In this document: piece after piece, positions 33,375-46,599 of the stretch
Position numbering within the stretch: the first letter of the stretch is position 1
Layout: every line of letters starts with the position of its first letter
NCBI RefSeq assembly: GCF_010389155.1
Contig: NC_057767.1
Location: 25,121,723 to 25,185,722, forward strand
From: Erigeron canadensis
Lineage: Eukaryota > Streptophyta > Magnoliopsida > Asterales > Asteraceae
Length of the DNA stretch: 64,000 bases
Direction of reading: 5' to 3'
Translations under genes and position numbers: made by a program
The notes under the pieces: model-generated
Database searches by the model: none
The model's input: only the letters and a program-made list of their open reading frames with translations
What the model was told of the DNA's origin: nothing

Positions 33375-33867
33375 CTAGAACGATGTACAAGCTGCAAAAA
33401 GAAGAGAAGTGATGACTATACCTCTGTGCAAGCTGATATAGTGATATAACTTGTTTTGTAATCCTCTTGGTATATCTTTTAGTTAAAAGTACTAGTTTTA
33501 ATCCCTTCAATGTTAGATAAGCCATTTTCTTTTCATTTGAGACAGGACTTTGCTCCTTTGTAACAATGTTATATATGCCTTTTTTTCTTTTCATTTTAAA
33601 GATAACTGTGTTTTCTTTGTTATGTCAGGATTGGGTACATGGTTCGTGGTGGTGTTTGTTATTGTGTGTTTCTTTGATATACCGAGGTATAGTCGATGTT
33701 TATACTTGAAGCCGTTATTAATATATTGTTCAGCTTTCAATACACAAATTTAGTTCTCTAAAGTTTAGACACATTACAACAATAATAATAGAACCTTTAT
33801 TTTTGAATAAGTATACAGTTATATAAACACACTCTTGCATTTACAAATATATATATATATATATATA
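33375..33867. other. 3' flank of HhH gene
   Basis: Presumed 3' UTR and spacer. Just after the stop, GCTGCAAAAAGAAGAGAA near 33391 echoes the coding end GGCAAAAAGAAGAGAAAG, a small local duplication. No other gene. Confidence 0.45.
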
Positions 33868-34214
33868 GGGGTGAGATAATTTGAGACCACCTTTTATTTT
33901 AGGACCAACTAGGACCATTGATTTTTGTACACCATCATGATCTACTACGATATACAAGACTTTTTTGTAAAAACACTAAGACTTTCCGGCGATGGATCCA
34001 TAGAAAAATCATGTGTAAGTTACTTACATTACACATGTGTAAGTGTGTAAGTTAACATACACATGATTTTTCTGTGGGCCCGTCGCTTGAAAGTCTTAGT
34101 GTTTTTACAAAAAAGTCTTGTATATCATAGTAGATCATGATGGTGGTGTGTAACTTATGAAAATCAATGGTCTTTTTTTGGACTTTTTTTAGTTGGTCTC
34201 AAATTATCTTTCCC
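33868..34214. mobile_element. 347 bp foldback MITE in a (TA)n tract
   Basis: The ends are GGGGTGAGATAATTTGAGAC and, on the other strand, GGGAAAGATAATTTGAGACC. The arms pair for more than 120 bp (for example GTAAAAACACTAAGACTTTC with its complement), closing near ACATGTGTAAGT at 34030-34050. Both flanks are TA repeats, so the target duplication is ambiguous. Confidence 0.75.
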
Positions 34215-35838
34215 ATATATATATATATATATATATATAACACACTCTAAAGTCTAGTTTCTAGACTCTAGCTTGCTTATTAAACTTACCCTATTTTTTT
34301 TGTCTTTGATATATGTAAAAGTTGGAATTCGATGCTTCTTTTAACTGTATTTATATTTTGAGCCTGCATTTCTCCCCTTGTTGCTGCTATTCCTTGCACA
34401 AACACTATTCCAAGAATCTAGCATTAGATTTTGTTTTATCAATTACCCATTTTACCAAACACCTAAATTCATTTTACCCATTATAGCTTCTTGCATAAAT
34501 TCATTCATAATCTGATTCCCTTTTTAACCCATTACTCTTCCAGTATAGGCAATTCATTATAGAAATTATGTATGTATCTACACTTTTAGAATTCAAACGA
34601 CCTTTGAGTTTTCAGAAGTTAGGGTGTTTACCACTGACCCAAATCACGTTGTTATCTCTTTGTTTCTAAGATGTATAAAATATTAATCATATTCAATCAC
34701 ATCATAAACATGGTATTAAGTGTTTTTTTTATACAAAATATAAATGATACTCAATCTTGTCATGTATTTCGATACAATGTATTTCAAGATATAAAATGTA
34801 TAAGTTTTATTGCACATTGTACAATTGTATAAAACAAACATTGTTGTAGATGGTTAAAACGTATTGTAGCTTTATCACTTTCCTTATATTATACAATCAA
34901 GTCTATAATATACCAAAATATATGTATAAATCTATATATTTTAGAGCCTATATAAATCTACCACATCTTTTACATGTATAGTATGAAAACTAAACGTATA
35001 CATTACAATATATTAGTACCACATATAAGAGTTATAAACCACACTGTACAACTTTTATAATATATTATACAAGTCAATGTATGATAAATACAGAAACAGT
35101 TGTAGTACGAATATCATTTAGCCATTTTAAAATGTGGTACGAATATCACTTAGCCATTTTAAAATATATATAAAGAATCTTGTAAGTTTTTCATTTATTT
35201 TATAAATAAAGAAATAAAAAGGAATCTACTTTTATATATTTTTTATTCTTGTAGGTAATAACTGCATAGCTGTATAGCTTAAACAACTACTGTCATTTCA
35301 CTTATCTTTCTTTCTTTTACTTATTACTTTACTTTATAGTCTGAAAGGTTAACACTTTATTGTCTGTTAAAACATAATTTTCACTTTTTGATCATTATCA
35401 TCATGGGCATTTTGAATCAAGTGTAAAAATACATCATATATATGTATATATAGGTTATATATATAAAGATTTTATGCCCTGATATTTCCTTGTTTCTTTT
35501 TCTTTAGGCATCCATGGTGGGTTTAGTTTGTACTGTAAAAAAGCTGCCATTTTGTTCCTTGTTAAGTCTTGCAAGACAATGAGTAAACCCTAAAGCCTAA
35601 CTCTAATCCTTACACCTATTTTTGGTCAAACCAACATTTTCTTTTCTACTTTACCCCTATATCTAAACTAATATAATACATATATATATATATAATATAT
35701 ATATATATTTGGTGTTTATTGATAGACTGCTAGCTTAAGTTTTCTAGATCCTATAGAAGTAGTGATATACTCACCTTTCACTTTTACTTTTTTGTTTTCT
35801 TGAAAATCTAGTTTTTTTTTTTAGTGGTATATATATAT
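34215..35838. other. upstream region of bHLH gene
   Basis: No gene. A 30 bp word GTACGAATATCATTTAGCCA is tandemly repeated at about 35106-35165. TA repeats at 35681-35709 and a T run at 35812-35822 lie just before the ATG. It presumably holds the bHLH promoter. Confidence 0.45.
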
Positions 35839-38765
35839 ATGGCTTCTTCAGAAGATGATAACAATAACAATAATGATAGTGAAATGGGTTATCAATATAG
35901 AGGTGAAATGAGTTCAGGATCCATTTTTAACAACAAATCTTCAAGTGGGTCAGGTGGTAATCTATTTGGGTCAAGTTGGGATCCACTTGAAAATTTTGGT
36001 GCTTATCAACAACCACCACTTGGGCTTCATAATTATCATCATCATCAATCTGGTTCAGCCATTAGTGATTTAGTCCCAAAGATTGGGGGGTCATTTGGAA
36101 ATGGAAGTGAAAGTTTTTCAGAAATGGTCAATCCTTTTGTCAACTCCAATATGGTAAAAAAAAAAAAAGTTTCAATCTTGATCTTGTTTGAATAATGTAT
36201 GTACATATTATTTTATTTTTTACTTTTAATAAAATGTGTAAATGGGGTATCTTGAAAGTTGTAGTTTTTTTATGAGTGTTTCTTGAATTTGTAGAATGGT
36301 GAAAGAGACCAAAGAAATGATGGGTCAGGTGACAATAATAAAAATAATAATAATAATACTTCTGAAAAAGATGAAAAGAAGCAAAGGATTGATTCAAGAA
36401 ACAGCAAGCAAATGGGAAAACAAGTGAAGGATAATTCTGATCCTAAAGAAAACTACATTCATATGAGAGCCAAAAGGGGTCAAGCTACAAATAGTCATAG
36501 TCTTGCTGAAAGGGTATAAAACTTTTGTGTCTTTTTAGCAAATTTTAAAAAGTGCTTTACTTTTGAAGTACATGATTAATATGTTGTACCCATTTCTGAA
36601 TGATCATAGAAGTTGGTTTATGCAGGTTAGGAGAGAAAAGATAAGTGAAAGAATGAAATTGCTTCAAGACCTTGTTCCTGGCTGCAATAAGGTATAAAAA
36701 AAAAAAAAAAAAAAAAAAGTAGCAGATTTTATGGTCTTTTTTTAAGATAAAAAGGTTTGTGTTTTTTCTGTTAGATTTTGATTAATTTAATTTGTGTAAA
36801 GATAACTGGAAAGGCAGTAATGCTTGATGAGATTATCAACTATGTGCAGTCACTTCAACAACAAGTGGAGGTATGTTAATTGTAATCTTTCATAAATGGC
36901 ATTACTATTATTATATGGCTTTGAATCTTAATAAAAAGAGGTAGCCCCTACTTCCTATTTATGTGTTTAAATCAGATTCCAAATTAGGTTAAATTTGTTT
37001 TATGTATGTAAATGCCCATTATGTAGTAGACTAGTAGGTGTTTTGTCTTTGGATAATTCTTTATATATGTGGTGTTTGGTTGTGCTTTTTGCAACTGGTT
37101 TATTTTTGGAAATGTGTAACATAATTTAGTGTTTGTATATGCTTCTCCTAACCATCTTCAAGGAAGGTAGCCTAATGGGTGGTTCCGTATAAGACACGGG
37201 TTTAAACCTCAATGGGTAAACATCTTAGGATGGTCAGGGAATAAGTCTAGGATATGGTCATGGAAATACGGGTTAGGCCGCGTACTTTCCACCGGGTAGC
37301 CTCAACGGAAATCCGTCTCCGATTCTTCATATATGGTGTGTTTTGATATGCCTTGTGTAACGGGTTTATTCATGAAATGTGCTAAGTAAGATAGTGTTGA
37401 GATATGCTTTGCTTACTTAAGTTTGTCATAATCGATTATGTTAGTGTAATAGTGTTTGATCGAATCATATAAGATACTTGTAGATTAAGTGACCAAAAAG
37501 GACATTCTTATATAATGGTGAAGTATTTATTGACAAATCAGCCAGATCAATTATCTATTAGCTATTAAATTGTATCTTTTGTAACTATCTTTCCATCCAT
37601 TATTATCATGTTTTTCATGTTAGAGTTATTACAATGAAAATGTTGTTAAAAGGGCTATATGCCTATATAAGCTATCTTAGTTTTCCCTCCGTTCTTTAAA
37701 ACTCGGGGAATCAGAATCAAAAAAGCTATATCTACGAACACTTCACATACTTTGGTTTTGATTGTATGTGATCTGTATTTTTAATATAGTTATCCACAAT
37801 GATAACTCAACAATTTTTTTCGAAATATGGAATTGCTACATCTCTTTTGATTACACGGAGACTTGTTCCAAAGGAACTCGAATCGAGTGGTGTAAATCAG
37901 TAAAACTACAAAAGTTTAACTTCTTTACAAGTTATCGTTAATATTGTTTTGATTGAATTGTGATCACCGATTTATGCTCAAGTCAATATTATTTCTTTTC
38001 CTCTGCAGTTTCTGTCAATGAAACTAGCTACAGTGAATCCAGAATTGAACGTTGACATTGACCGACTTCTATTTAAAGATGTAAGTTCCTGATTACAAAA
38101 TACCCTCATCGTTACTAATTTGCTTTGTTACGACTGTTAAGCCTCACTTACTATGAGGACAGGGAATGGGACCCTCAAAACGTACAAAGCATAACGCAGA
38201 CGATTATTAGCATAATGATTCATGTTTCAACTTTTATTTATATATGTGCAGATTCTTCATTCACGGGGAGGCGCATTGAACCAACCATATGGATTTGGCC
38301 CAACATTAAACTCAACCCATTCTTATCCACATGGGAGCTTGCCTTGTATTCCAGCTACAACTGCACCGTTGCTTCCTATCCATCCTCAGGTACTATTATA
38401 TTCACTTTTTATACTGAATTTGTATCTATTATTAAGCTTTGCAAGCACAGAGACTTTTTAAGAAAGTTTGTTCATAATAATCTCAACTAAACAACGAACA
38501 TAACGTTAATGGTAAAATTCCCTAGCATATAAGAATGTTTTAGACATTTTCTGATATTTGACTGTGTATTGTAAACTTGTAGCCTGTATGGGATAACGAT
38601 CTTCACAATCTTCTTCAAATGGGGTTTGATGGGAATCCTGGCATGAATAATCTTGGACCGAATGGTAAATGCTTAAGATCTCTTTAATATAAATGTGGAA
38701 ATGATTCATTTTCTCTAATGAATGGCCTTTTCTGTTTAGCAGGACGGACAAAGATGGATCTTTAG
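35839..38765 (+). CDS. bHLH transcription factor, subfamily XII (bHLH74/CIB-like), 8 exons
   Basis: It is a predicted nuclear E-box/G-box binding regulator. Exons: 35839-36153, 36295-36513, 36626-36691, 36802-36870, 38009-38080, 38252-38389, 38583-38664, 38743-38765; joined they give 327 aa. The N-terminus is Ser/Gly/Asn-rich. The domain (about 160-225) starts [20 protein letters not shown] and has the H-E-R contact residues of HSLAERVRRE, then helix 1 ([18 protein letters not shown]), the loop, and helix 2 ([20 protein letters not shown]). [13 protein letters not shown] after helix 2 and the short KMDL end are typical of subfamily XII, which includes cell-elongation and cryptochrome-interacting factors. 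Which member it is remains uncertain. An in-frame ATG 15 bases upstream exists; I chose MASSEDD as the likelier start. Exon 8 has a NAGNAG acceptor. Confidence 0.9.
37163..37325 (+). repeat. SINE copy in bHLH intron 4
   Basis: The head GGTAGCCTAATGGGTGGTTC is A-box-like and ACGGGTTTAAACCTCAATGG is B-box-like, followed by a body rich in GGTCATGG/GGGTTAGG words. The intron (36871-38008) is otherwise unremarkable. Confidence 0.45.
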
Positions 38766-39833
38766 AATTTGGGAACGTGGTGAAGTGATTAAATTTTCTT
38801 CTAACGCAAAACTACCGAGTAGGGAAAAAGTTAAGATCAAAGAAAGCAAGTTTTCTAGAAAGCAGTGAGTTCGTATAGGCTATCCCAACTCCTAACTGTT
38901 TGTTCTTCGAGTTTTAGCAGAAGATGACTCGTTATTACGAAATCGTGTACATTAAAACGGACATATATAAGAAATCACTACGTGGTTTGGGTAAGAAAAG
39001 TGCATGAAGTTTTATGAGGTTTATTTTAGGATTAAGCAGTTGAAGGGAAAGTTCGCTGTAAAAAGTGTCTGACTATTAGAAAGTGAGAAAAATGATGTTC
39101 CTTTATGAACAAATATTTTAGTGTATTGATTTGGAAAATGATGGCTCTCATTGCTTGTCTTGTTTTTACATGGAGCATAAAGGTTGACTTGATTTTTCGG
39201 GTCACTGATCACCTTTCAAATGAGGCATTGTTTGTTTTAGTCTACGACTCTACGCCCAATATGAACAGAATTGCAACATAGGGGCGATTCCATATTGAGG
39301 ACAAGCTGCGCATCTAACATGTTGATGTGTGGCATCGCTAAAAGGTATCAACACTCTTCGGGACCAAAAATGGCCGTCGGCGACCTGTGTCTTTTAACTT
39401 CTTGAAAACGGTTTAAGACAGTTTTGACTGTTTTATCCTCCAGAATTATTGGGGTGTCTATATATACAAAGTAACTCACAAATTTGAAAACTCTATGGCA
39501 ACCAGGTTCTTGATTATACAATCCAAAACGACAAACAAAGCGTATTATCCCTACAATATCTTCTTGAAAGATGATACGTATGAAATTATTAGTAAAAATT
39601 GTGTAAATATGATATTAGCCTATTAGGGTGTGTTTTTTTGGGTAAATATGAAATTATCCCATATATATGTCATTAAAATAAATCCAAAATACACACAAAT
39701 TGCCAGACATTATCGAGCGTGGGTCTCCAAACATGATTCTTAACCGGATGGTGGGCCATGATTGAGTCCTTTCATCCATGAGTCCATGGCCCAAACCACA
39801 ATACATAGTGATAATAAATATTAGGGTTTAATC
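38766..39833. other. 3' flank of bHLH gene
   Basis: Presumed 3' UTR then spacer. The frame on minus at 39021-39212 has no support. No RNA gene seen. Confidence 0.45.
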
Positions 39834-40629
39834 CCTCGATAACTAACAAGTAACAAACTTTTCATTTTGTATATGGTTGTTCAGTAAACATTTTTATTCA
39901 TATATATTTTCCACAAACTTTTAAAACTTGTATATGGTTCACCAATTTTTGACTTGTTACCCTTAATAGCGTTAAATACATATTTCCTTTAAAATATTTG
40001 TGATGTGGATATTATTCAAAAAAATAATTAAAGAGTTTAATCACCAGATTACCAACGAACTTTTCAATTTGTACATGGTTGCCCAACAAACATGTAAAAT
40101 ATGTACGTGGGTCACCAATTGTTGACCGGTTTACTGGTTAATATCTTTTGAGGTGATCTGACAATGACATAGACTATTTAAAAATATGATATGAATTCGG
40201 AATTAGTAAAGATATATATAAAAAACCAAATCCCCTCCCCCCACCCCACCCCAACACACACACACACGTTAAGGATATTAGATAACGAAGAAGGCATATT
40301 TCATTTTAGGGTTCATGTCAACTGGGGAAAGGAGATGAACATTTGATTCTTATACACAACTTTGGTGATTTGGAATCCATATCTTCTCACTATTAGTCCA
40401 CGTCATTATCAATTAAGTGTCACATCACAACCTTTTTTTTCCACGGAATTTCCACGTCACAAATTTTATTAAAAGAAAAATATATTTAACCGTCTATTAA
40501 AGGTAACAAGTCAAAAATTGGTGAACAATGTACAAATTTTACAAGTCTGGGAATATATGTCAATAAAAATGTTTACTGGACAACCATGTATAAAAGGAAA
40601 TGTCCGTTGGTCATTCGGTCATTAATCCC
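39834..40629. mobile_element. 796 bp foldback Mutator-like MITE
   Basis: Left arm GGGTTTAATCCCTCGATAAC and right arm (other strand) GGGATTAATGACC. Inside, GGTTCACCAATTTTTGACTT near 39936 pairs with AAGTCAAAAATTGGTGAAC near 40509. A perfect 9 bp target duplication TAAATATTA lies at 39825-39833 and 40630-40638. No transposase. Confidence 0.75.
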
Positions 40630-40639
40630 TAAATATTAT

Positions 40640-41896
40640 TATTATTATTATTATATTTTTGAAAAGGATTGTTTGATATGTTTTGCATATCAAACAGTGT
40701 GGCTGCTGGTTAAAGAAATCAATTCACAAGCCTTTTGCCAAGTGAATAAAGTGAATAGTATAACGATTTGGCTGCAGGCTAAATCTAAATATATCAATTC
40801 ACCAAGCCTTTTGAGTTTTGCCCAAGTGAATAGTGTAACAGTTAGTCTCGTTGGTTGGCTGCTGGCTCCCATCTCTTTATTCTAATACTAGACGGATATC
40901 TACGCAATGCAGCGACGATGGTGGTAACAACGTTGTAATGGCGGCGGTGACCAGTGGTAGTGTAGATAATAATTATTGTAAAGAGATAGTGTATGTTATT
41001 AGAAATTAATGGATGGATATTGTAATTGAATTTATTGAGAGTATTATAAGTATATGAAATGGAAATGTTTAAACTGATAACTTGGAGAGGGAAAGGTCAT
41101 TTACTTTAATGGACCTTCTGATCAATATATAGTTCTAGTTTTGTGAAGTATATATGATTGGTGAAATATGATAGCATTTTATGCAAGTATATGTGCCATA
41201 TACATATGCACGAACCGACGTACGTGTACATGTCCATACTCATTTAATAGTGTATGTATTATGCACATATTTTGTGGAATTTAAAATGTGACATACCCCA
41301 CTCTTGTCTTGTATCTTGTCATGCTAATGGTGTTGCATGTTTAAATGCTCTTGTCTGCACCATGATTGAGAGCAACTCAATGAGAAAATGGTTGTGACTG
41401 TATTTACAGTTTTGTTAATTTTTCATCTATTCTGTTGGTCATGTGCATTGTCTGATTTAATGTTTAAGCTAGAAATGCAGAAACAAATCTAAGCTTGATA
41501 CGAATCTTAAATGAGACGGTCACAACACAACAGATCTTGTTTTGTTTACAACTTTCCTTTCATGTCATTTGGTTTACAATAATAACGCTGACCATAAATC
41601 AAGCCATCATACGAAATTACAAATAGATGAAGGCTATTATTCAGAAACAGGTAAAGAATTTTGAATTAACAAAAAGCAATCCCCTAAAATAATATACACT
41701 GCTAAGGATAACCTTCATGTTTAAAGATTCAGCTAAACATATAAACCACTTCATACAAAAGAATTGACCAAAAACAAATAAGAAACAACAAAACAATCCC
41801 AGAATACGTGGGATAGACGTTAACTGATCTCGTTTTGGGTTCAATATTATCTACTAAAACCCAGTTTTCGTGTACTACATTTAACTTAAAACGTGC
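40640..41896. other. intergenic, CSLC 3' side
   Basis: A degenerate duplication (words AAATCAATTCACAAGCCTTT and ATATCAATTCACCAAGCCTT) lies at 40715-40830. A Helitron-like minus 3' end (CTAG then T) is at 40888-40891, possibly with a 5' end near 41128. The part near 41640-41896 is probably the 3' UTR of the CSLC gene. Confidence 0.4.
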
Positions 41897-44800
41897 TCAT
41901 GATGCGATCTGCTCACCAATCAAGTCAAATCCCACGAGCAAAAACGAAAGTCCTTGAAAGAGCAAGAAGTAAAAATGGATACCCTGAGCCGATAAAAGAC
42001 TTCTAGCAGAAGCTGTCAATAAAAGAAAAGCCAGCATCAACTCCTTTGTATATATCCTATTGTGCTTCTTGCTCTTAGCCTTTTTCTCTTTCGCTTTTAT
42101 CTCTTCTTCCAACTTCTCCAAATCAGGCTCTGACCCAGCCCTCTGAAACTCTTTGGGTTCTTTCTCAATTAACGCCACGAGATCCCCTTCAGAGGACCGA
42201 CCTGATTTCTTGGTGACAACCCACTCGTAGGCACTACCTAGTTGGAAAAGGCCTGATATCATGGCATTGAATTTGGTTACCGACATTGTGTTTTCAAAGA
42301 GGAGGTAAGGGACTAAAAAGGGAAATGATTTGGGAGATGGGAGGATGTTGAGAAACGACATAGTGGCGGGGACGTAACAAACCACCCACGCTGGGAGGGT
42401 AGCCTCAGGTACAAACATTGTCATTGGGAGAATTATGCAGAAGAGGGTGAATGAGTAAAATGGTAAGATTAATTTTCTTAACAAGAAGAATAGGAATATC
42501 ATGTTTAGTTTCTTCCAAATGCTGATCTGCATTAAGCATGAAAGTCAACTTGTAAAATAAAATCATCAATTTGACTAGCAAGGCCTAAAAGATTATTTCC
42601 AAGATCGGTCTGATGCCATTAATTATAATCTGATATTGGGATTATTGCACGTACAGGTAACATGGTTCAATCTGATTCTATATTTAGGCAGTACCTTTGT
42701 TTTTAGGGTATTTGTCATATAGTAGCAATACTATTATTATTTTTTTGCATTTGGCCTGTTTTGATAATTATTTTTATACTTTGTGATCCATTTTGGCAAT
42801 TATAAATTTTGGAACAATCCAAATTAGTAATTAAAGTTCTTTTTGTCAGTATGTGGCCATTAGATAAGGTAATTAACTTTATTCATTCCTAACAGCTATA
42901 TTATTTGTTTACTTCATCCTTACCAACTTAGATGTTCCAACATCTACAATATACCCAGATGGACCAAAGGCGGATGATATATATTTGCTATTCCATGAAA
43001 ATAGCCCCTACTTTAAACCAATCTAATATAACCAACTTTCAAAAAAGGCGATCTAAGGTAATGTTGAACCTTGTCAAGAAAGAAGTATGTACCAGTACAT
43101 AATCTACATAATCTGCCACGTCTGTCTGATCAAACTTTTGACAATATTTATCAACATTTTGAAACTTTGATGATTTTGTAAGTCATGTGGACATGGCGAC
43201 CGACAATATTAAAGGATATTCAGATATAGTGAATATGATATCATTCAAATGTACCTTTGATTTGATGATGTCAGGCAAGCAAACCCTAAACAGCTGCATC
43301 GGTCCAGAATGCCACCTATGTTGTTGCTTCCGATAAGCTTCATAAGATTCTGGTAATTCACATTGGCACTGAAAAACAAGCATTATATAATATATTGGCA
43401 CCGATAAACAAATGCAATCACAAGAAAGAATTAAGTATATTTTAAGTACCTCGACGTCATTGAGAAAGACCATTTTCCATCCGTGAAGATGGGCTCTAAC
43501 AGCAATGTCCATATCCTCTACGGTGGTTCTCTCCAACCACCCACCGGAATCCTCTAAAGCCTTAATCCGCCACACTCCGGCAGTCCCATTGAACCCAAAA
43601 AAGTTCAAGAAAATCCCGTTGACTTGTTGTTCCACTTCAAAATGAAAAGCTAAGTTGACATGTTGCAATCTCGTTAACAGATTCTCCTCCCTGTTTACAA
43701 ATGACCACCTCGCTTGTACCAATCCAAGTTCATCATTATCCTGCATATCACCATCAAAATTCAGATTAAATTCTACTAAAAATTAGTAAATCTACACCAA
43801 AAAAGCACATACAACTAAAAAATAGTACCTTAAAATGGGGAACGGTTTTCATTAGGAAATCAGGATTAGGTTGGAAATCAGCATCAAACATGGCAACAAA
43901 TTCATAATCTTTAACATAACTGCAATTCATAGCAGACTTAAGATTACCAGCTTTATACCCATCTCTGATCACTCGGTGCCTGTAAACGATATTCACGCCT
44001 TCGTTTTTCCATTTATGAACCTCATCTTTGATCAACATTTGGGTTGTAGGGTCATCAGAATCATCCAAAACCTGTATTAAAATCCTCTCTTTTGGCCATT
44101 TTAAATTACACACCGCCCCAATTGATTGTTGATAAACCTGATATGTAACAAGTTCGGCATTATGTATCTAACCCTAATAGGAAAAAAATAAAATTAAGCT
44201 TTCTACATATATTTCCAAATAGAAACTATAAATTCAAATGATTGTCCAAAATCCAACAAAAAGATTCAATCTTTTATGGAAATAAAACCAAATTGAAAGT
44301 TCAAAAAGGTGTCCAATATCCAACTAAACAGATTCAAATTTTTACACAAATTAGCAAGTGGATATGAAGTCTAAAAGTTAAAAGCTTTCTACACAAATGG
44401 AAAAAAATGAACAAATTGGTACATCAAAGTTCAATAAATGTTGAAAACATTGAAGGTTCTTAAGCAAATAAAAATTGGATATATCCAAAATTCAATAATT
44501 GTTCAATCCACATATTAGAAATTTCAATATATAACACAAATCAGTAACTGTGTGTATGAAAGGATAATATCCAAGATTTTACAAAAAAAGAAAAAAAAAA
44601 AGGAAACAAATATACAATTGGGACCTCAAGATTCAATCATCAATCTTTAAAAGATTTAATCTTTAACAAATAAAATTAGAAAATGGGCATATGAATATTT
44701 CAAAATCACCAACTACCCATCTAAACAAATTCAATTTTTAGCAAGTGGGCATAAACCCTAATTATATACTAGTATCCAAGAAGTCTCACAAACTTTGCTT

Positions 44801-46243
44801 CTTATTTCTTGCAAAGTGATTGCCCAAGTAAAATCAAAACTTGTTAAAAAGATACAATAACCAACTAAAAATTTGGATAAAGAAAAAAAGTTCATAAATT
44901 TATTGCAAATATACAATCTTTCACACAAACATGGGTGACTTCAAATTTAAAATCTATCCCAAACCCCTAAAAAGATAAATTCCTATATTTAACACAAATC
45001 ATGGAAAGAAAAATTACCAAATTTTACACAAATTAAACAAAATTATAGAATTACCTAATACCCAGTAAAAAATATCCAAATTTTAATACAAATCATGAAG
45101 ATAGAATTTCTTATTTTTACTCAAATTAAACAAATTACAGAATTATCCAATACCCACTAAGAAAACCCAAATTTTAACACAAAATATACAAAGAGAAAAT
45201 TACTTATTACAGAATTATCCAAAACCCCTAAAAAGAAAATCTTTTTATCAACAAAAAAAAATTACTTATTTTAACACAAATTATGCAAAATTTAAAAAAT
45301 GGGTATATGTAAATTTCGAAAATTATCATATACCCACTAAAAAAGTTCCAATTTTGAACACAAATCACCAACTAGGCAAGTAAAATTACTGCAGTAAAAA
45401 AACAAAATTTAAAAAAAAAATTTTTACCTCTCTTTCATTACACATAGGGATCTGAACAAGAACCATGGGGTAAAACCCATCATTATCTCCGGATTCAAGA
45501 TCGGGTAATATTTGTTTAGGAACGGGTTTAATCTTCTTAAAACGGATCCAAAAACAACCCAAACAAAGCACCAACCGATCCAAACTTTGTATAAGAAACA
45601 AATAGATACAAGCATTTGCTAAAAACTGTAATGGGGGTGCAAGATATTCGACCCGGAATAAGACCCATTTAGAATATATCAAATCAAACAGACCCATCTT
45701 GTGAAACGGGTTTGTTAATGTATATAGATACTGTAAATGTAAATCCGGAGCTCCGAAATGCCACCCGCCTTTGTAGAATGCAAAAAGTTCGAAAATTAGT
45801 AAAAGTATTGAAACCCATAAGGATATTTTTATACAAGAATAGAATCTTGAAAAAGTTTTGTTTTTTTTTAAGGTTTGAGTAGTGTCGGTGTCGGTGTCGG
45901 TGCGGCCGGAGGAGAGACGGCGGCGGACGGCGGAGGCGAGGAAGAAAGTTGCCGGAGCAATGGAGGTGAGACAGCCGGCGGCACGGTGGGCTTTTAAGAG
46001 TAAAACCCAAGTGAGTTGTTTTGCATTTTTTTTGTTTTTTTTTGAATTTCTTGAAGAAGATGAAAAAGAGGATGAAACGTCGTCGTTTAGGAGGAAATCA
46101 TCATCATCTTCAGATGGGGATTCAAGTTCAACCATTGACCAATTATTTGGATTTTCCATTTTGATTACAACTGGTGTTCCTTTTATGAGATTTTGTTGTT
46201 TTTGCTTCCACCAAAACGACGTCGTTGTTGTAGTAGTACCCAT
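41897..46243 (-). CDS. CSLC: CSLC xyloglucan glucan synthase (CSLC12/4-like), 5 exons
   Basis: CSLC proteins are Golgi GT2 enzymes that make the beta-1,4-glucan backbone of xyloglucan. Exons on minus: 46243-45428, 44137-43829, 43740-43450, 43368-43255, 42526-41897; joined they give 719 aa, normal for the family. All catalytic signatures are present: IPMCNERE (about 265-272), DDSDD (297-301), FDADFQP with D357/D359, TVEDMD (D451) and QQHRW (487-491). Hydrophobic helices lie at about 155-175 and 220-250 and several after 510, in the usual CSLC layout. A CSLC-type [14 protein letters not shown] precedes them. The N-terminal tail is Ser/Asp-rich and has a TDTDTDT run encoded by a GTCGGT microsatellite. 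Frame is intact. Member identity (4, 5, 6, 8 or 12) is not settled. Confidence 0.93.
44138..45427 (-). repeat. CSLC intron 1 built of degenerate AT-rich repeats
   Basis: The whole 1.29 kb intron repeats, roughly every 60-75 bp, the words CCAAATTTTAACACAAAT, AATACCCACTAAAAA and AGAATTATCCAA with many substitutions. It looks like an old minisatellite array. I see no coding potential. Confidence 0.6.
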
Positions 46244-46536
46244 TGTGTTGTTTTTGTGTTTTTTTTTTCTTTTTATGAATAAATGTTTCTGGGTTTTTTT
46301 TGGATCAAAATCAAAGATTTATTGCAGCAGCATTGTGATTGAAAAAATATGTGTTTATTTTCATGTTTTTGTTTCTGTTTTTTTTTTTTTTCGGTGAGAT
46401 TTTGAGTGTGGAGAGAAGAGAGAAGAGTGAGGTGATGGTGTTGGAATAGTACTTCTTTTACATTACAAAAATTTATTATTTCTTTATAAAGTTAGGTTCT
46501 TTTATTCATTCATTTACAGCTTGCATTTTTCTTCTT

Positions 46537-46544
46537 CTTTTATA
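46537..46544 (-). promoter_or_regulatory. candidate TATA box of CSLC
   Basis: On minus TATAAAAG lies about 295 bp upstream of the ATG. It is followed by a T/C-rich leader (A/G-rich on +). A long 5' UTR would be needed, so the assignment is tentative. Confidence 0.3.
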
Positions 46545-46599
46545 CATATGTTTTTATTATATAATATAATATTGTTTTATAAAAAACAAATGAAAAGTG

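Noticed and set aside
45882..46397. 171-codon plus-strand frame
   Set aside because: It is the shadow of CSLC exon 1 and its leader, with low-complexity Phe/Val runs.
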